Shown: positions 1 to 7,394, numbered from the stretch's first letter. The stretch: DNA of 48,887 nucleotides from Pullichristensenella excrementipullorum (GCA_018713365.1 DVOU01000063.1:1-48887); one strand, 5' to 3'. Numbers and translations: made by a program. The notes: generated by a model from the sequence alone, not told the origin.

Positions 1-1
1 G

Positions 2-127
2 TACTGTTTGGAGGATGGCCGCAAGCAGCTGGCCGCGTATCAGCGTCGATCCAACGACCATATCATGACCTGTCTGGGCATGAGATCCCCCAATGAGGTG
101 CTTGACCTGTATCGGGGGATCATGTAG
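2..127 (+). CDS. IS transposase, C-terminal end (partial)
   Basis: Open reading frame entering from the left edge and ending in TAG at 125-127. The visible 41 residues include SNDHIMTCLGMRSPNEVLDL, which resembles the end of the integrase-core (rve, DDE) domain of IS3-type transposases, where an Asn-x-x-x-Pro-His stretch is followed by a LG-x-x-(T/S)PNEV tail. The catalytic residues lie outside the window, so activity cannot be judged. A strong hairpin follows at once. No terminal inverted repeat can be named because the left end is missing. Confidence 0.6.
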   Translation, partial: YCLEDGRKQLAAYQRRSNDHIMTCLGMRSPNEVLDLYRGIM

Positions 128-134
128 CAGACAA

Positions 135-163
135 GGCCATCCGGCTCATTGCGCCGGACGGCC
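135..163 (+). terminator. Hairpin after transposase
   Basis: Inverted repeat GGCCATCCGGC (135-145) and GCCGGACGGCC (153-163) with a 7-base loop; 10 of 11 pairs match. It lies 8 bases after the transposase stop. The following bases are not a clean T run, with TTTT only from 177, so terminator function is likely but not certain. Confidence 0.5.
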
Positions 164-188
164 CAAGCCCATTATGTTTTCCTTACCA

Positions 189-241
189 CAGTCAAGGTCG
201 GGTAGTATTTGCTTCGCAAATCTCCACCCTTCCCCTGACTG
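189..241. repeat. Long imperfect hairpin in intergenic region
   Basis: CAGTCA (189-194) pairs with TGACTG (236-241), GGGT (200-203) with ACCC (226-229), and ATTTGC (207-212) with GCAAAT (216-221) around a TTC loop. Together they form a 53-base interrupted stem. The stretch 128-414 has no gene: it holds the post-transposase hairpin, this structure and the promoter of the XRE gene. The structure may belong to the mobile-element end. Confidence 0.5.
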
Positions 242-313
242 TTCTCGCTCGGTTCCGTGTTACCTATGTTTGGCGCCCGTACAAATATCCGGCTGTTTCC
301 AGATTTTCCCAAC

Positions 314-342
314 TTGCAAATCACGTTCGCTTCCTGTATAAT
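314..342 (+). promoter_or_regulatory. Promoter of XRE regulator
   Basis: TTGCAA (314-319), 17-base spacer, TATAAT (337-342). It sits 72 bases before the ATG. The -10 region lies inside CCTGTATA (333-340), which is also one half of the palindrome found after the gene. Confidence 0.75.
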
Positions 343-414
343 AGAAACCGTCGATGTAAAAACTGTGCGACCTACGCGCGCTGTACGAAAGCGCCCTGTT
401 TGGGAGGAGAAGGA

Positions 415-732
415 ATGGATTATCTGCGGTTGGGTCAACGCATTCGAAGGCAAAGGAAACTGATAGGACTTACACAAAAAGAGGTCGCGGAGCGCGCGGG
501 CATCTCGTTGCCGTTTTATGGCCATATCGAGCGGGGCACGCGCAAGGCCAGTCTGGAAACGGTGGTCGGCATCGCCAACGCCTTGAACGTCTCCACGGAT
601 CTGCTCTTGCAGGATTCGCTGGACATCATGACCCGGCCGCTGTCCGCGAACGTGGACCTGTCCGAATACAGCCGCGCGCTGCTTACCGACATCGCCGGCG
701 TGCTGCGCGAACACGACGTCGTCCGCCGCTGA
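415..732 (+). CDS. XRE-family helix-turn-helix regulator
   Basis: A 105-residue protein. Residues 6-60 form a Cro/CI-type helix-turn-helix: GQRIRRQRKLIGLTQKEVAE, then AGISLPFYGHIERG as recognition region, then the SLETVVGIANALNVSTD tail typical of XRE repressors. The C-terminal 35 residues are unassigned. The start is ATG 415 because GGAGG (403-407) lies 7 bases upstream; an in-frame TTG at 400 has no such site. The gene is monocistronic, with its own promoter and a strong terminator shared with the convergent dehydrogenase gene. Target genes are unknown; a CCTGTATA element in its own promoter and a CCTGTATATACAGG palindrome just after its stop hint at autoregulation (inference). Confidence 0.85.
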   Translation: MDYLRLGQRIRRQRKLIGLTQKEVAERAGISLPFYGHIERGTRKASLETVVGIANALNVSTDLLLQDSLDIMTRPLSANVDLSEYSRALLTDIAGVLREHDVVRR

Positions 733-746
733 CCTGTATATACAGG
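733..746. promoter_or_regulatory. Perfect 14-bp palindrome, possible operator
   Basis: CCTGTATATACAGG starts on the base after the XRE stop codon. Its half CCTGTATA recurs at 333-340 in the XRE promoter. Operator function is an inference. Confidence 0.35.
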
Positions 747-748
747 AA

Positions 749-785
749 AAGCCCGCTCTCACGAAAATAACGTGAGGGCGGGCTT
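749..785. terminator. Bidirectional terminator
   Basis: AAGCCCGCTCTCACG (749-763) pairs with CGTGAGGGCGGGCTT (771-785), 14 of 15 pairs, loop of 7. It lies between convergent genes ending at 732 and 800, and the A/T ends of the stem serve both directions. Confidence 0.8.
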
Positions 786-799
786 CCTTATGCGCGGCG

Positions 800-1831
800 T
801 CAGGGGCGCAGGTCGATGAGGTACTTGACCGCCTTTCTTTCGCGCAGGGCTTTGTAGGCGGCGGCGATGTCCGCAAGCGGTACGGGCGCGTCCATGTCGT
901 AGTACAGGGAGGCGTCCAGCGCGCCCTCGCGGATGCGGCGGATGACCTCGTCGTGCGTTTCCGGCTCGTCATAGCCGTCGCAGTAGACGCGGAAGGAGCG
1001 GGCGGCAAGGAAGGGATTGAGACCGTAATCTCCCCGCGCGTGCCAGCCGTAGACGCCCACCACCGCGCCGGTGTTGAGCAGCGGCAGGGCGGCGTTGACG
1101 TTCTGCGGGTAGCCGATGGCGTCGATGACGCAGTCGATCCCATTGGGGAAAGCCTCGCGCAGGCGCTCGGTCAGGTCGCCCGCGTGATAGTCGATGTACT
1201 CCTGCGCTCCGCCGCGGAGAAACAGCGCCCCGCGCGCGGGCGTGCCGAGCGCGCAGACCTCCGCGCCCGCGTAGGCGCAGTGGTTCGTGAACGCCAGCGC
1301 GTTGGCCCCGGAGCCGGCGACAAGCACGCGCATGCCCCTCCGCACGCCGATGCGCCGCGCATAGCTGAGCGTCTCCCGCCATGTGATGATCATCGGCGCG
1401 ACGCGCTCGGGAATGTCCGGCGGCACGACCTTGTTGACGCGGGCCTTTTTGTACAGCGCTTCCTCCAGAGCGTCCCGCTCCATGGCCTGCCAGTCGCACG
1501 CCACGCCGTACTGCGCAAATCCGCCCCAGATGGCGGAAACTTCCTCCGTCTCCGGCGCGCCCACGCGGGTGATGAGGTCGCCCACGGCGAAGGAAGTCAC
1601 CTTTTCGCCCACGGCGATGACGCGCCCCACGCTCTCGTGCCCGAGGATGCCGGGGTAGCGCAGCGGGCGCGGGTGTCCATGGTCGATGACGCGCTGGTCG
1701 GTGCCGGCGCAGGTCGCGCCAAAGCGCATTTCCACCAGCGCCTCGTAGGGACCGAAACGGGGGACGGGCAGCGAGCGCACCTCCAAAGTCTTCTCCGGGG
1801 TGACAATGGCGGCAAGCATGGTATCGTTCAT
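800..1831 (-). CDS. Zinc-type alcohol dehydrogenase-like protein (MDR superfamily)
   Basis: A 343-residue medium-chain dehydrogenase/reductase. The GroES-like N-terminal part carries probable catalytic zinc ligands Cys41 (ATCAGTD) and His65-Glu66 in GHESVGRVIAVG. The Rossmann part has a GSGANA nucleotide-binding turn near residue 170 and a VIDAIGYP strand. The four-cysteine structural zinc lobe of classical alcohol or threonine dehydrogenases is absent, which points to an atypical subgroup. It probably oxidises a polyol or secondary alcohol with NAD(P); the substrate is unknown. ATG 1831 has GGAGG 7 bases upstream and overlaps the previous gene's TGA as ATGA, so it is translationally coupled as the last gene of a three-gene operon. 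Confidence 0.85.
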   Translation of the reverse strand: MNDTMLAAIVTPEKTLEVRSLPVPRFGPYEALVEMRFGATCAGTDQRVIDHGHPRPLRYPGILGHESVGRVIAVGEKVTSFAVGDLITRVGAPETEEVSAIWGGFAQYGVACDWQAMERDALEEALYKKARVNKVVPPDIPERVAPMIITWRETLSYARRIGVRRGMRVLVAGSGANALAFTNHCAYAGAEVCALGTPARGALFLRGGAQEYIDYHAGDLTERLREAFPNGIDCVIDAIGYPQNVNAALPLLNTGAVVGVYGWHARGDYGLNPFLAARSFRVYCDGYDEPETHDEVIRRIREGALDASLYYDMDAPVPLADIAAAYKALRERKAVKYLIDLRP

Positions 1832-2379
1832 GGCGTTTCCTCCTTTTGCGCGTTGCGGCGGTCGTGCAGGTACTTGCGCGAGGCTTCCGTGCCCGAGGCG
1901 CAGTCCAGACGCGTCACGGCGCTTTTGTCGATACAGACGGCGCCATCATCGCGCCCTTCGCCGTCCACCGAATTGAGCGTGAAACAGTCCGCCTCTACCC
2001 GTGCGACGCGGCCGCGAAAGTTCATGAAGCCGCTCGCTTGCAGCTCCACGGAGACGTATTCGCCGCTTTGCAGGGCATAGCCGAGAATCGCGTCCAGCAT
2101 ATCCGCGCCCGCATTGACCGCGAAGGGCGCGCTGTGTTCAAAGCGTTCGGCAAGAACGGCGAGGTTGCGGAGGTAGGCGTCGCCCCGTTCCACGGCAAAG
2201 ATCCGCTCCAACGCACGCAGCGTGTAGCCATCGTCGCGGCCGTCTTCGCCCACGGCTTTGAGCAGCACGAAGCGCTCGTCGCTCCCGACAACGCTGCCCA
2301 CGGCAAATACCGCGGTGTCGCTTTCGTGGTCATAAACGGAGACATAGCCGCCATCCGCCTTCAAAAGCTCTTTCATCAT
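1828..2379 (-). CDS. Hypothetical protein with duplicated small-barrel repeat
   Basis: A 183-residue protein of unrecognised family. It contains two copies of one pattern about 96 residues apart. Copy 1 (residues 12-73) has YVSV, then alternating hydrophobic strands, GRDDG (47-51) and GDAYLRNL. Copy 2 (108-171) has YVSV, strands, GRDDG (142-146) and GTEASRKYL. The short-strand pattern looks like an Sm/SH3-like beta barrel, but that fold is an inference. There is no signal peptide or membrane segment. The chosen start ATG 2379 (or 2376) follows AAGGAGGAG and overlaps the TGA of the upstream gene by one base; the longer frame from 2424 would run inside that gene. It is the middle gene of an operon and overlaps the dehydrogenase gene. 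Confidence 0.7.
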   Translation of the reverse strand: MMKELLKADGGYVSVYDHESDTAVFAVGSVVGSDERFVLLKAVGEDGRDDGYTLRALERIFAVERGDAYLRNLAVLAERFEHSAPFAVNAGADMLDAILGYALQSGEYVSVELQASGFMNFRGRVARVEADCFTLNSVDGEGRDDGAVCIDKSAVTRLDCASGTEASRKYLHDRRNAQKEETP

Positions 2380-3338
2380 CACTCCTCCTTTTGCGCGCAT
2401 GGCGCGTTCTTTTTGCAGCTCCACGCCTCCGCACGCAGGCGCAGCACGGTCACGCTCTGCGCCTGCGCGGGGCTGACGGGTATCGCTTCGCCGACCTGCT
2501 GCGCCATGATGCGCTCCAACGCGCGGGCCTTTTCCTCCGCGCCGTCGATGAACTCCACGCGCCCTGCGCCGACGACGCTCTCATAAAAACAGCTGTACGC
2601 GCAGGGAACGTCGCCGCGCTTGAGAGCGTGCGCGCCGTCCAGTTCAAAGCCCACGCGCGCGTCGAGGCGCAAAAGGTCGAGCTTGCGGCCTTCCCTGGCA
2701 CAGTGCAGGTAGAACACCGGCATGCCATCCGCCGCCTCCCAGCCGAAGTTCACCGGCACGATATAGGGCGCGCCGCCGGGGACGTTCAGCGCCAGGCGCA
2801 GCACCTTGCAGCGCGCAATGACGGCGAACGCCTCCTCGGGGCTTGCCACCAGCCGTTCCGACCGCCGCATGGCCGGGGCCTTGACGGGGACGCTTTTTTC
2901 CAGAACAAAATTATTCAGCGCCACGCCCCCGCGCCAGACCGTCTGCGGCCGCAGAAGCCGGTAGCCGCACCGCAGGAAGAAGGGCAGCGCCGTGATGGAG
3001 GCATGCACGGTCACGGTCCTGCCCTGCATGCGCGCTTCGAGGCGGTCGCACAGCGCCGTTGCCACGCCGCGGCGCTGAAAGTCCTTGTGGACGTAGAGGC
3101 GGTCCAAGTATCCCGACGCGTCGATGTCGCCAAAGCCGATGAGCTTTCCGCCCTCGTGGGCCACCAGTGCGAAGTGTTCCGACAGTGAGCGCGCCCATGC
3201 CTCGCGGTCGGGATGCCCGTCTGCCCAGGCGTCCACCTGCGCGTGGGTGTAGTCCCCGAGGCAAACGGCATGCACGGTCTCATAAAACAGCGTCAAAACG
3301 GCGTCCAGATCGCCGCGGTCCCAGGGGCGTATCTCCAT
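2379..3338 (-). CDS. GNAT acetyltransferase fused to PNPOx-like flavin-binding domain
   Basis: A 319-residue two-domain protein. Residues 1-150 are a GNAT N-acetyltransferase: LYVHKDFQRRGVATALCDRL is the acetyl-CoA binding motif A. Residues 165-319 are a pyridoxamine-5-phosphate-oxidase-like split barrel of the NimA type, shown by MRRSERLVASPEEAFAVI, PYIVPVNFGWE and FYLHCAREGRKLDLL. NimA-like proteins bind flavin and some reduce 5-nitroimidazoles; the substrate of this one is unknown. Start ATG 3338 has GGGAGG 7 bases upstream; the longer frame to 3452 has no ribosome site and crosses the promoter. It is the first gene of the operon. Confidence 0.85.
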   Translation of the reverse strand: MEIRPWDRGDLDAVLTLFYETVHAVCLGDYTHAQVDAWADGHPDREAWARSLSEHFALVAHEGGKLIGFGDIDASGYLDRLYVHKDFQRRGVATALCDRLEARMQGRTVTVHASITALPFFLRCGYRLLRPQTVWRGGVALNNFVLEKSVPVKAPAMRRSERLVASPEEAFAVIARCKVLRLALNVPGGAPYIVPVNFGWEAADGMPVFYLHCAREGRKLDLLRLDARVGFELDGAHALKRGDVPCAYSCFYESVVGAGRVEFIDGAEEKARALERIMAQQVGEAIPVSPAQAQSVTVLRLRAEAWSCKKNAPCAQKEE

Positions 3339-3366
3339 AGCATCCTCCCAAGCGTGCCTTTTCCAT

Positions 3367-3395
3367 ATTGTAACACGCGCGCGGCCGCGCCGCAA
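3367..3395 (-). promoter_or_regulatory. Promoter of GNAT-PNPOx operon
   Basis: On the minus strand TTGCGG (3395-3390), 17-base spacer, TACAAT (3372-3367). It lies 29 bases before the start codon and immediately downstream of the terminator of the previous operon. Confidence 0.65.
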
Positions 3396-3396
3396 G

Positions 3397-3423
3397 CAAA
3401 AGCGGCGGGGAAAGACCCGCCGC
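3397..3423 (-). terminator. Terminator of heparinase-like gene
   Basis: On the minus strand GCGGCGGG (3423-3416), loop TCTTTC, CCCGCCGC (3409-3402), then TTTT (3401-3398). A perfect 8-bp stem. Confidence 0.8.
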
Positions 3424-3458
3424 GCCGCTACAATCCCACCATTTGCGCACAAAGCGCG

Positions 3459-5024
3459 TCAGGCGTGGCGCATGAAGAAGGTGAACATCGCCCTCGGCCC
3501 GACCTCGGGGTAGGTGAGCAAAAGCTCCCACTGCCCCTCGGGAAAGCTCTCGCTCGCGTCCAGCCGCCGGGCGTCGGCCACGGGCTTGCCATCCCAGGAA
3601 AGCAACATCGGCCCCAGCCGCGCGCCACCGCCGAAAAACTCCGGGGCAAAGGGCGAGTGGAACACATAGCGCAGGGCGCGCGATGCGCTGAAGTCGAACA
3701 CGTCCACCAACTGCGCGCCGTATTCCTCGCGCGAAAGCATCAGCGTTCGCTGGTGCGCGCGCACGCCCTCCTCGGCGGCGTAGGCGCCCGTCACATCCAC
3801 GCCCATGATGGCGCGGCTGGCGTCAGAAAAGTCCCAGTCCGGCTGCGGCTCGCACAGGGGGCGCGGCAGCTGGGAAAGCGGCAGGTTTCCGGCGCTCAAA
3901 ACGCAGGCGCGGTCGAGGAACACGCAGATGTCGCCGACATTGCTGCGGTCGCCGCCGCTGGTGAGGCAGCAGAAGAAGCCCGCGCCGCGCGAGAGCATCA
4001 GCCGCCCGTCTTCCAGCGCGGCGTGCTTGAGCCGGGGCGCGGGGGAGAAGTCGGCCTCCAGATCCGCGCGCAGGGAGGCGTCCAGCAGCCTGCCCGTGAC
4101 CGTGGGGGAGGGCACGGCGCGGGCGCGGTGGATGGCGGCGCCCAGCGAGCGCAGCGCCCCATCGCCGGCAAAGCAGCCCAGCCGGTAGAGGGCCGCCCCG
4201 GAGAGTTCCAGGCGCACGGCGCCCTCCGCGCAGGTGGCCCACCAGTCCTCCTGCACATGGGCAAAGAGCAGTTCATCCAGCCACGCCGGCTCAGGCAGTT
4301 CGCGCGTGAGGTCCACAGCCCCGGCGCTGACGCGGCGCACGATCTGCGCAAGGTCAGCCAGCGCGCAGGCGTCTGTGAGCCTTTGCGGCAGCGGCACGCG
4401 CTCGCACCCTGCGCAGGCGCAGGCGGCGTCAAGGCGGCGCAGGAGCGGCTTGAGCGTCAAAAACAGATGCTCGCGGTCGCTTTCGAGCAACAGAAGCGCC
4501 GTGATGGCGGAGCAGTAGACCGCCGTGGAACAGAGATAATCCTCGCAGGCGATGAGAGGCTGGATCACGCGCCTGCGGGCCTCGAAAAGCAGCCGCGCGT
4601 GGATGCGCGGCGCGTCTGTGCCCCACGAAGCGCCGCGCAGATGCCATGCCCAGCCCAGCAGCGCCGCCGTGTCTGCGGCCTGCAGGTCGATGTCGGGATG
4701 CGCCTCGTCCTCAAAGACGCCGCCCGCGCCCTCCGCCCAGCGCGAGGCTTCGCACAGGGCGCAGAGGATGTCCAGCGCCCGCCCCTTGTCCTCGACATCC
4801 GCGAGCAGAAGCGCTTCCAGATCGCGCCGTTGCTCGCGCCGCAGGGCGTCGTAGACCTTTGGTTCGGCGCGGCGCTCGGTAAGCGGCGGCACGCGCAGAT
4901 CGTGCGAAAGCGCCCGCCGCGCTTCATGCGCAAAGGCGGACTTGAGCGCCTCCGCGACGCGGGGGATGGGCGCGCGCCGTATATCCAGCGTGCGCAGTAA
5001 GGCGTTGAGGTGCTGGCTGAACAT
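3459..5024 (-). CDS. Heparinase II/III-like protein
   Basis: A 521-residue protein with no signal peptide. The first two thirds are helix-rich with WAW, HARLLFEARRRVIQPL and repeated Arg/Leu heptads, consistent with the alpha-toroid of heparinase II/III lyases. SGGDRSNVGDICVFLDRACVLSAGNLP near residue 355 matches the conserved entry of the beta-sandwich domain (His/Asn-Asp-x-Gly-x-Phe...Asp-Gly), but the usual His is replaced. True lyases of this group are normally secreted; this one looks cytosolic, so it may act on imported uronic oligosaccharides or have another role. ATG 5024 is preferred because GGGAGG lies 6 bases upstream; a TTG start at 5051 would overlap the previous gene. It is third in an operon after the UPF0340 gene. 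Confidence 0.6.
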   Translation of the reverse strand: MFSQHLNALLRTLDIRRAPIPRVAEALKSAFAHEARRALSHDLRVPPLTERRAEPKVYDALRREQRRDLEALLLADVEDKGRALDILCALCEASRWAEGAGGVFEDEAHPDIDLQAADTAALLGWAWHLRGASWGTDAPRIHARLLFEARRRVIQPLIACEDYLCSTAVYCSAITALLLLESDREHLFLTLKPLLRRLDAACACAGCERVPLPQRLTDACALADLAQIVRRVSAGAVDLTRELPEPAWLDELLFAHVQEDWWATCAEGAVRLELSGAALYRLGCFAGDGALRSLGAAIHRARAVPSPTVTGRLLDASLRADLEADFSPAPRLKHAALEDGRLMLSRGAGFFCCLTSGGDRSNVGDICVFLDRACVLSAGNLPLSQLPRPLCEPQPDWDFSDASRAIMGVDVTGAYAAEEGVRAHQRTLMLSREEYGAQLVDVFDFSASRALRYVFHSPFAPEFFGGGARLGPMLLSWDGKPVADARRLDASESFPEGQWELLLTYPEVGPRAMFTFFMRHA

Positions 5025-5047
5025 GGGCGGCCTCCCTTCCTGCGGGC

Positions 5048-5593
5048 TCAATCCTCCATCGTGTAGCGGGCGCGCTCGCCGCCGATGAGCGGGGGACGGG
5101 TGCGCGCGGCGGTGACGATGGCCGCGCCGATGTTCTTTTCAGACAATCGCACAGGTACGGCCACGCGCTTCAAGTGCATGCCCACCAGCGTCTGACCGAT
5201 GTCGATGGCGGCGTCGGCGGCGATGGTCTCCACCAGCACCGGGTCCTCCATGGCCTTGTAAGCCGCCGTCGCCAGCGAGCCGCCAGCCTTGGGCCGGGGC
5301 ACGGCGCAGACGATCTGCAGACCGCGCCTCTCCGCCTCCTCGCGCTCGATGACCAGCGCGCGGTTTAAGTGTTCGCAGCACTGGAAGGCGCAGGCAAATC
5401 CCAATTCCTTCCCGCATTCCAGCGCCGCGCGGGCCACCTGTTCGCCCAGTTCATACGTCGAGGCGTGGCCGATGACGCCGCCGGCGATCTCGCTGGAAGA
5501 ACAGCCGACCACCAGCAGCTTCACAGGGCGGAAAAAGGGCCTTTCAAGCGTCACCAGTTCGCGGATGGCGTCGCGCGCGTCGTCATGGATCAT
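5048..5593 (-). CDS. UPF0340 (DUF436) family protein, YwlG-like
   Basis: A 181-residue cytosolic protein. The stretch LLVVGCSSSEIAGGVIGHAS, ACAFQCCEHLNRALVIE and the C-terminal GQTLVGMHLKRVAVPVRL are hallmarks of the UPF0340/TIGR01440 family (Bacillus YwlG). Its biochemical function is not established; conserved Cys and His residues suggest a metal or nucleophilic site. ATG 5593 overlaps the TGA of the upstream methyltransferase gene by one base, with AAGGAGGAG just before it. It ends 23 bases before the next start, so it is co-transcribed. Confidence 0.85.
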   Translation of the reverse strand: MIHDDARDAIRELVTLERPFFRPVKLLVVGCSSSEIAGGVIGHASTYELGEQVARAALECGKELGFACAFQCCEHLNRALVIEREEAERRGLQIVCAVPRPKAGGSLATAAYKAMEDPVLVETIAADAAIDIGQTLVGMHLKRVAVPVRLSEKNIGAAIVTAARTRPPLIGGERARYTMED

Positions 5594-6324
5594 CAAAACT
5601 CCTCCTTTTGCCGAAAGGCATATGCGCCGATGGATACGGCGACAGACAGGTTCAGCGAGTCGATCCGCTCGCTCTGCGGGATGAAGACGCTCTGCCCGTA
5701 AGTCTGGAAGATGGAGGGCAGACCGCTCTGCTCGTTGCCGAACACCAGCGTGCGCGGCGACTTCGCGGCGCGGACCACCTCGCCCAGGGGCTTCGCGCCG
5801 TCGAGCATGAAGGGGTAGAGGGCGCGATCCGGGTAGAGGGCGCGGTAATCGTCGAAGCTGTCAAAGGTGCGCAGGCGCAAGTGGAAGAAAGCCCCCATCG
5901 AGGCGCGCACCACGTGCGGCTCAAAGGCGTCCACGCAGGGGCGGACGAGGGCCACGTCCTCGTAGCCAAAGCCAGCCAGCGAGCGCAGCGCCGTGCCGAG
6001 ATTGCCGTTGTCGGAGATCTGGCATAGCACCACATGGTCCTTCGCCGCGTCAAGATCGCCTTCGCGCTTGGCAAAGACGATGCCCGCGTAGCAGTTGTCC
6101 TTCTTCGATTCGCGGCGCAAAACGCGCCCGGCCTCTTCCTCGCGCACGCCGGCCTCGCGGCAGAGGGCGCGCAGTTTTTCCACGCCCTCGTTGCCCATCC
6201 CCTCGGGGCTGAGCAGCAGCCGCTGCGCCAGCTCCGGGCGCGTGGACATCAGCGTCAGCGCGGGAAACAGCCCCAGCGCGTAGCTGTACGGCAGCTTGCG
6301 CGCGTATGGCTCCAGTTTCGGCAC
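5593..6324 (-). CDS. TrmH/SpoU-family RNA 2'-O-methyltransferase
   Basis: A 243-residue SPOUT methyltransferase. The three family motifs are visible: NLGTALRS (motif 1, near residue 108), LVFGNEQSGLP (motif 2, near 193) and IPQSERIDSLNLSVAVSIGAYAF (motif 3), which build the trefoil-knot S-adenosylmethionine site. Targets in this family are rRNA or tRNA riboses; the exact nucleotide cannot be read from sequence. The start is GTG 6324, with GGAGGT 6 bases upstream; no in-frame ATG nearby fits. It is the first gene of a three-gene leftward operon (with the UPF0340 and heparinase-like genes). Confidence 0.88.
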   Translation of the reverse strand: MPKLEPYARKLPYSYALGLFPALTLMSTRPELAQRLLLSPEGMGNEGVEKLRALCREAGVREEEAGRVLRRESKKDNCYAGIVFAKREGDLDAAKDHVVLCQISDNGNLGTALRSLAGFGYEDVALVRPCVDAFEPHVVRASMGAFFHLRLRTFDSFDDYRALYPDRALYPFMLDGAKPLGEVVRAAKSPRTLVFGNEQSGLPSIFQTYGQSVFIPQSERIDSLNLSVAVSIGAYAFRQKEEF

Positions 6325-6355
6325 TCTTTTACCTCCGTATCCATCTCTTTATTCT

Positions 6356-6361
6356 ATTATA
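6356..6361 (-). promoter_or_regulatory. -10 box of methyltransferase operon
   Basis: TATAAT on the minus strand, 32 bases before the GTG start. No convincing -35 hexamer sits at 17 bases, so only the -10 box is called. Confidence 0.5.
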
Positions 6362-6389
6362 CACTGTTTTTGCCAAAAAAGCGAGGACC

Positions 6390-7220
6390 TCAGCCCACGT
6401 ATTTGAGCCAGCCGCGCAGATAATCGCGCAGGGCGCGGCTGTGCGTCTCCATGGGGAAATGGCCCGCCGCGCGGATGATGTGCGCCTCCACTTCGGGTTG
6501 CAGGGCCGTGAGCTGTTCGCGCTCGTCGGCGGGCATGAGCGGATCGCTGCCGCCCCAAATGGCCATGGCGGGGCAGAAACCGCGCTGCGGCGGCACTGCG
6601 TCCTCGCCCTCCAGCAGGCGCAAAAGCGCCCCGCGCCCACCGGGGCGGGAAAGGCTCGCCCACATCCGCTCCACGGAATAATCGGGCACCGGGCGGCGCG
6701 CGGCGCGCTCGACAAAGGCGCTAAACGCCGAAGGACAGGAAAAGGACTGTTCCAGCAGATGCGCCGCCGCGCCCTTGCGCCCGGCGAAGTAGCGCCCGCG
6801 CCCGCCGGCGGGGATCAGCGGCGATATTTCAATGAGGGACTGCACCGAATCCGGCTGCGCGGCGCTCATGGCCATCACAGTGGAGCAGGCGCAGCCGTGG
6901 GCCGCGAGGTGCCAGAGGGCGTTCTGCCCGCCGACGCGCGCGTCCACCTCGTCCAGCACGCCCCAGATCAGGCGCGCGCGGGTGGCGCTGTCGTGGGGAT
7001 GGGCGTATGCGGCGGCGCCCTGCCCAAAGCCGGGCAATTCGGCAAGCACGCAGAGGCAGCCCAGCTCCGACAGCTCCGGCAGCAGCTTTCGCCAGTGGAA
7101 GCCCGTCAGCAGAGGGGAACACAAAAACAGCAGCCGATGCCGAAGATGGGCCTCCGGCCGGACGATGCTGAAGTGGACGGGCAGCCCACGAAAGGTGAGC
7201 GAGAGACTTTCCCTGGACAT
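6390..7220 (-). CDS. Alpha/beta-hydrolase-fold protein lacking the nucleophile serine
   Basis: A 276-residue alpha/beta-hydrolase. LPGFGQG (62-68) is the oxyanion-hole loop. The acid and histidine of the triad are present as Asp226 (IWGGSDPLMP) and His254 (AAGHFPMETH). At the nucleophile elbow, where GHSxGG is expected, the sequence is AHGCAC (107-112), so the serine position is Gly109, with Cys110 and Cys112 beside it. The protein may be catalytically altered or use cysteine (inference). Start ATG 7220 follows GGAGGT; the longer frame to 7316 crosses the promoter. It is monocistronic. Confidence 0.8.
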   Translation of the reverse strand: MSRESLSLTFRGLPVHFSIVRPEAHLRHRLLFLCSPLLTGFHWRKLLPELSELGCLCVLAELPGFGQGAAAYAHPHDSATRARLIWGVLDEVDARVGGQNALWHLAAHGCACSTVMAMSAAQPDSVQSLIEISPLIPAGGRGRYFAGRKGAAAHLLEQSFSCPSAFSAFVERAARRPVPDYSVERMWASLSRPGGRGALLRLLEGEDAVPPQRGFCPAMAIWGGSDPLMPADEREQLTALQPEVEAHIIRAAGHFPMETHSRALRDYLRGWLKYVG

Positions 7221-7251
7221 GGATACCTCCGCGACATGGCGTTCGCAGAAG

Positions 7252-7280
7252 ATTTTAGCATACCCGGAAGCGTTTGGCAA
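7252..7280 (-). promoter_or_regulatory. Promoter of hydrolase-like gene
   Basis: Minus strand TTGCCA (7280-7275), 17-base spacer, TAAAAT (7257-7252), 32 bases before the start codon. Confidence 0.6.
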
Positions 7281-7365
7281 TCGCCCGAAACGGCCTGCAA
7301 ACGCTGTTTTTGGCACATTTGGAAGAAAATGGCGGTAATTTTTGTGATAATATTGGGGTTCGGGG

Positions 7366-7394
7366 TTGATTGAAACGGAATTGTCATGTATAAT
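7366..7394 (+). promoter_or_regulatory. Promoter of fmdB-like and murA
   Basis: TTGATT (7366-7371), 17-base spacer, TATAAT (7389-7394). It drives the zinc-ribbon gene and, with no terminator between them, murA. Confidence 0.75.

Noticed and set aside
93..341. 82-residue plus-strand frame in the left intergenic region
   Set aside because: It overlaps the transposase end, hairpins and promoter, and has no ribosome site or recognisable domain.
3213..5000. 595-residue plus-strand frame over the heparinase-like gene
   Set aside because: Arg/Ala/Gln-rich antisense shadow with no start signal; it also runs across the promoter of the GNAT-PNPOx operon.
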